IMG/VR virus record: IMGVR_UViG_3300009157_000001 | Location: 1 to 64,000 of that record | DNA: 64,000 nucleotides | Source: a virus | Direction: 5' to 3' (one strand) | In this document: positions 63,130 to 64,000 of the stretch, one piece after another | Position numbering within the stretch: position 1 is the first letter of the stretch | How the letters are laid out: every line of letters begins with the position of its first letter | The notes under the pieces: model-generated | The model's input: the letters and a program-made list of their open reading frames with translations, nothing else | What the model was told of the DNA's origin: nothing | Database searches by the model: none | Made by a program: the position numbers and the translations under genes

Positions 63130-63162
63130 AAATATACAGATTTTTGGATGAATACTAGGAGA

Positions 63163-63198
63163 GAAAAAAAGAGGAGAGGCCTGTATGACCCCTCCTCT
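63163..63198 (-). terminator. Rho-independent terminator
   Basis: On the - strand, AGAGGAG pairs with CTCCTCT (with two more pairs inside after one mismatch), loop of about 11 bases, followed by TTTTTTT. It lies 17 bases past the TAG that ends the extended frame of the gene at 63300. Confidence 0.8.
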
Positions 63199-63215
63199 GT
63201 TATAGATGATCTGGA

Positions 63216-63299
63216 CTACTTCTTTTCCAGTCCGGCTTTCTGAAGCTCCAGGTAAGCAGCCTTGATGGCCTCACCATTGGTATGAGCAACAAGCTCATC
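63216..63299 (-). other. In-frame extension after TAA of the next gene
   Basis: Directly after the TAA at 63300-63302 the same frame continues for 27 sense codons (DELVAHTNGEAIKAAYLELQ and on) to a TAG. The peptide is strongly protein-like. No usable start codon exists inside it, so it is made only by readthrough or is a mutated C-terminus. Confidence 0.55.
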
Positions 63300-63665
63300 T
63301 TAAGCATCAGGATCCAAGGTGAACATCTGCTTGCGGTAGATAGGATCCCCACCTACACAACAAACAATCTTGGTTTCACCAGCCACTTTATAATCCCTCT
63401 CAGGATTTTTAGGATTGAGGGCTTCCAGAGATTCTTTGATGATAATCTTACCATCAATCTCCTGGCCATTTGCCCATTTCATTCCTTCCAGGTCAGCAAC
63501 TGTACCCGGGATGAAAGCACTTACTTTCTGCCTGCGCAAAAAGCCTGCTTCATCAATCATAGCACGGGTTTGTTCTACTCTCACTGAGCCATACTCAGGA
63601 TTGTTTTTGGAAGCTACCACGACTTTTCCATCGGGTGATGCAACCACTTTCACTTTTGTGTTCAT
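63300..63665 (-). CDS. Conserved phage protein, probably interrupted near its C-terminus
   Basis: 121 residues to TAA. NPEYGSVRVEQTRAMIDEAG, then PGTVADLEGM, GKIIIKESLEALNP, VCCVGGDPIYRKQMF. Beta-rich; codons look richer in GC than in neighbours, as in a strongly expressed gene. I recognise it as a type common in Bacteroidota phages or plasmids but not its role. The TAA splits it from a continuing frame that fits its expected end. Two AACTCAAAA repeats precede the ATG. Confidence 0.65.
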   Translation of the reverse strand: MNTKVKVVASPDGKVVVASKNNPEYGSVRVEQTRAMIDEAGFLRRQKVSAFIPGTVADLEGMKWANGQEIDGKIIIKESLEALNPKNPERDYKVAGETKIVCCVGGDPIYRKQMFTLDPDA

Positions 63666-63766
63666 TTTGAGTTGATTTTTGAGTTAAATAAGGACCATGA
63701 GTTGTAAAGATCACTCCAAACCCGGTCCGGGATCTGGATGACCTATATAGTGAAAGCACCTTCTTA

Positions 63767-64000
63767 CTAGGATTCAGTGCTGTCTATATCTTCTTCTGGA
63801 ATTTCAAGAGTAGATTGATCAATCTCCTCTAATTTGGGTTTTTGTAGAGTATCCTCCTCTGGAGAGATATCTAGTTCATTACTAAGTCTTATAGACCTTT
63901 CTTTCTTTCCCAGGGCTGAACCATACCAGGGATATTGTATTACTTCACCGGCATTAATAGAGAGGAGGTATTGATAATCCTGATCATCAAGATCAAGATA
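63767..64000 (-). CDS. Partial hypothetical protein cut by the right edge
   Basis: 77 visible C-terminal residues in an open frame from the window edge to TAG at 63767. It starts YLDLDDQDYQYLLSINAGEV and ends in a long acidic stretch (EEIDQSTLEIPEEDIDSTES). Function unknown. The roughly 100 bases between it and the next gene hold only a short CCCGG/CCGGG repeat. Confidence 0.65.
   Translation of the reverse strand, partial: YLDLDDQDYQYLLSINAGEVIQYPWYGSALGKKERSIRLSNELDISPEEDTLQKPKLEEIDQSTLEIPEEDIDSTES

Noticed and set aside
63700-63745. CCCGG/CCGGG inverted repeat before the partial gene's end as terminator
   Set aside because: Loop too small and no T-run.
1-64000. Stop-codon reassignment across the genome
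   Set aside because: TAA, TGA and TAG all end genes at sensible places; the only suspicious internal stop is the TAA at 63300.
1-64000. CRISPR array or long tandem repeats
   Set aside because: No regularly spaced direct repeats were seen; the only repeats are DGR TR/VR pairs and the short leader copy.

Overview
This window is a contiguous piece of a tailed-phage genome, most probably a crAss-like phage (Crassvirales) infecting a Bacteroidota host. The main evidence is the left arm. It holds a block of giant same-strand genes, including a 3420-residue protein with the DFDID double-psi-barrel RNA polymerase signature known from crAss-like virion RNA polymerases. The opposite-strand replication arm supports the assignment. 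It has a family B DNA polymerase, DnaB, primase, SSB, a Sak4-like ATPase, RuvC, an SF2 helicase and uracil-DNA glycosylase. Genes lack clear Shine-Dalgarno sites, and two starts carry a TAnnTTTG promoter element, both typical of Bacteroidota. TAA, TGA and TAG all serve as ordinary stops.

Layout. Positions 1-28869 (+ strand) carry virion and cargo genes: a Gly-Gly-motif protein, a second GG-motif protein, an inserted HNH/AP2 homing endonuclease, and a 1027-aa virion protein. These are followed by three giant translationally coupled genes: a nuclease plus P-loop protein, the RNA polymerase with a zincin motif, and a second zincin-containing protein. Positions 28847-49359 (- strand) carry small genes, a tRNA-like gene, a probable structured RNA and the replication module. 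That module includes a MoxR/VWA pair and two tandem paralogues. A short + strand lysis cassette (holin-like, Rz-like, overlapping Rz1-like) sits at 49400-50311. The - strand then resumes to the right edge with membrane proteins, UDG, a cold-shock protein, a clamp-like protein, a glycosyltransferase-like protein, a second tRNA-like gene, ClpS and a helicase. One isolated + strand gene lies at 52795.

The most striking element is a diversity-generating retroelement (DGR) at about 58935-61189 (- strand). It has two paralogous target genes, each followed by its own non-coding template repeat (TR), and one reverse transcriptase between them. Both TR/VR (variable repeat) pairs differ almost only where the template has adenine. 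The reverse transcriptase is split by a run of eight G, and seven G would restore one reading frame, so the system may be switched off, phase-variable, frameshifted or mis-sequenced.

Other unusual signals: a gene at 63300-63665 has an in-frame TAA followed by 27 convincing codons and a terminator. Two tRNA-like genes have abnormal anticodon arms, one too short and one too long. A structured non-coding RNA candidate lies beside the first. No stretch longer than 300 bases is without a gene. The right edge cuts a gene (63767-64000), and the first gene may begin left of the window. No capsid, portal, terminase, integrase or CRISPR array is visible.
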